Origin: an uncultured Sutterella sp.
GTDB lineage: Bacteria; Pseudomonadota; Gammaproteobacteria; Burkholderiales; Burkholderiaceae_F
Reading direction: 5' to 3'
Assembly: GCA_937906995.1 (NCBI GenBank)
Contig: CALESB010000047.1
Coordinates: forward strand, 1 to 16,092
Length of the DNA stretch: 16,092 nt
Notes under the pieces: model-generated
Databases searched by the model: none
Seen by the model: only the letters and a program-made list of their open reading frames with translations
Told to the model about the DNA's origin: nothing
Made by a program: the position numbers and the translations under genes
Shown here: piece by piece, positions 15,370 through 16,092 of the stretch
Layout: the number at the start of each line of letters is the position of its first letter
Numbering within the stretch: position 1 is the stretch's first letter

Positions 15370-15759
15370 TTAAATACTGAGCTTGAGCAAAACGTCGTAC
15401 AAACCCCATTCGATGAGTTTGTCAACGATGAATAAAAATACGGCAACAGCTACAACGAAAGCCAATACCATACCAGACGAATTCAACGTTTCTTTACGCG
15501 TCGGCCAAATCACACGACGCAACTCGTCATAGGATTCGCGACCATAAACAATAAAGCGTTTTCCAGACGGGCTAATCCAGCCAACAACCACAGCCAACGC
15601 TAAGCCTGCAATCAAGGCAATCAAACGAACTAATAATGTTTGATCACTCATCAAGCTAAAGGCACACACGCCAGCAAGTGCAAAAACAACTGCCAAAGAC
15701 ACTAAGAGCAGGTCAAGGCTAGAAGAGCTTTCTTCAGGTTTCGCGTTTTGCGTACTCAT
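15370..15759 (-). CDS. secE: preprotein translocase subunit SecE
   Basis: SecE clamps SecY in the inner-membrane SecYEG channel for protein export. With the ATG at 15759 the product is 129 aa: MSTQNAKPEESSSS followed by three hydrophobic segments at about residues 16-36, 42-62 and 94-118. Before the last is the conserved amphipathic region YDELRRVIWPTRKETL, the diagnostic SecE motif. The three-segment form is the usual type in beta- and gammaproteobacteria. A GTG six codons upstream (15777) is in frame but has no ribosome binding site; even the chosen ATG has only a weak GGA, so the exact start is less certain than the gene. It sits between trpT and nusG. Confidence 0.97.
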   Translation of the reverse strand: MSTQNAKPEESSSSLDLLLVSLAVVFALAGVCAFSLMSDQTLLVRLIALIAGLALAVVVGWISPSGKRFIVYGRESYDELRRVIWPTRKETLNSSGMVLAFVVAVAVFLFIVDKLIEWGLYDVLLKLSI

Positions 15760-15811
15760 AATTTTCAATCCAACCACAAAAGTATCTTATTGACACCTGG
15801 GTTATATGTAT

Positions 15812-15825
15812 GGACTTTTCAGTCC
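15812..15825 (-). other. small GAAA-loop hairpin in the trpT-secE gap
   Basis: GGACT and AGTCC form a 5-bp stem capped by a GAAA tetraloop, 16 nt beyond the larger hairpin at 15842-15862. With that hairpin it makes a structured spacer between the tRNA and secE. No function is known to me. Confidence 0.4.
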
Positions 15826-15841
15826 CCTTAAACAACATCAA

Positions 15842-15862
15842 GCCGCGATCATAGACCGCGGC
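15842..15862 (-). other. GC-rich hairpin just after tRNA-Trp
   Basis: GCCGCG and CGCGGC pair over 6 bp around a 9-nt loop, 20 nt past the CCA end of the tRNA, followed on the minus strand by TTGATGTTGTTT. It could be a weak terminator limiting read-through into secE or a guide for tRNA 3' processing; the T-run is broken, so termination would be poor. Confidence 0.45.
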
Positions 15863-15882
15863 CTGGTGCACTATATCTTGAG

Positions 15883-15958
15883 TGGCAGGGGCAGAAGGAA
15901 TCGAACCCTCAACCTACGGTTTTGGAGACCGTCGCTCTGCCAATTGAGCTATACCCCT
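15883..15958 (-). tRNA. trpT: tRNA-Trp (anticodon CCA)
   Basis: The 76-nt minus-strand sequence folds as a complete cloverleaf. The acceptor pairs AGGGGTA with TGCCCCT (one G-U), the D arm is GCTC/GAGC, the anticodon arm ACGGT/ACCGT holds loop CTCCAAA with anticodon CCA at 15923-15925, and the T arm holds TTCGATT. The discriminator is G, as expected for tryptophan tRNA, and the 3' CCA is encoded in the DNA. The tuf-trpT-secE-nusG order is the classic proteobacterial one, with the tRNA cut out of the tuf transcript. Confidence 0.97.
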
Positions 15959-15970
15959 AACCTTTTCTAA

Positions 15971-15990
15971 CGCCCGCCCTGAGACAGGCG
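15971..15990 (-). other. hairpin in the tuf-trpT gap
   Basis: CGCCTGTC and GGCGGGCG on the minus strand pair over 8 bp (two G-U) around a TCAG loop, in the 45 nt between the tuf stop and the tRNA. It is followed by GTTAGAAAAGG with no T-run, so it looks like a processing or mRNA 3'-end structure rather than a terminator. Confidence 0.45.
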
Positions 15991-16003
15991 TCAAAAACCG
16001 ATA

Positions 16004-16092
16004 TTATTCGATGATCTTGGCAACCACGCCGGCGCCAACCGTACGACCACCTTCACGAACTGCGAAACGCAAGCCTTCGTTCATAGCGATCG
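16004..16092 (-). CDS. tuf: elongation factor Tu, C-terminal end (upstream copy)
   Basis: The last 28 codons plus stop of EF-Tu are visible: IAMNEGLRFAVREGGRTVGA then GVVAKIIE and TAA. This is the end of the third beta-barrel domain, and the KIIE tail is typical of betaproteobacteria. The gene enters from the high-coordinate edge and is followed by trpT, the position called tufB in E. coli. The start and promoter lie outside the window. Confidence 0.96.
   Translation of the reverse strand, partial: IAMNEGLRFAVREGGRTVGAGVVAKIIE

Noticed and set aside
15760..15777. GTG at 15777 as the secE start, adding six residues
   Set aside because: No ribosome binding site precedes it and the extra residues do not resemble SecE N-termini; the ATG is only modestly better supported.

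Overview
This window is a core translation and transcription locus of a bacterium, and every gene lies on the minus strand. Read in the direction of transcription (from high to low coordinates) the order is tuf (3' end only), trpT (tRNA-Trp), secE, nusG, rplK, rplA, rplJ, rplL, rpoB, rpoC, rpsL, rpsG, fusA, tuf (5' end only). The proteins look betaproteobacterial: EF-Tu ends in ...VVAKIIE, RpoB begins MSYSFTEKKRIRKSF, RpoB is 1365 aa and RpoC 1414 aa, and the rpoBC cluster is joined directly to the str cluster. The moderate base composition and frequent CAA and TTG codons argue against the GC-rich Burkholderia/Bordetella type. They would fit a gut Burkholderiales such as the Sutterella/Parasutterella group, but that family placement is a guess.

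Layout. 16004-16092 is the tail of one tuf. It is followed 45 nt later by tRNA-Trp (CCA encoded) and then secE and nusG, a translocon subunit and a transcription factor. A recognisable sigma70-type promoter and a structured leader precede rplK-rplA, which are spaced by a single base. A 302-nt leader, folded like the autogenous L10 leader, precedes rplJ-rplL. The 266-nt rplL-rpoB gap holds a chain of hairpins ending in an intrinsic-terminator-like attenuator, then rpoB-rpoC, the two large RNA polymerase subunits. A strong terminator closes rpoC. Only about 20 nt further on is a near-consensus promoter (TTGACA, 17 nt, GATACT) for rpsL-rpsG-fusA-tuf, the str operon.

How the genes work together. 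The unit couples production of ribosomal proteins (L11, L1, L10, L7/L12, S12, S7), elongation factors (EF-G, EF-Tu), RNA polymerase core (beta, beta'), NusG and SecE. Balance between them appears to be set by mRNA structures in the gaps: an L1-site-like fold before rplK, an L10-type leader before rplJ, an attenuator before rpoB, and a hairpin between rpsG and fusA.

I found no mobile element, CRISPR array, defence system or unknown coding gene. No previously undescribed system is visible. The items worth a second look are the regulatory RNA structures between genes and the two tuf copies in direct orientation that bracket the whole block.
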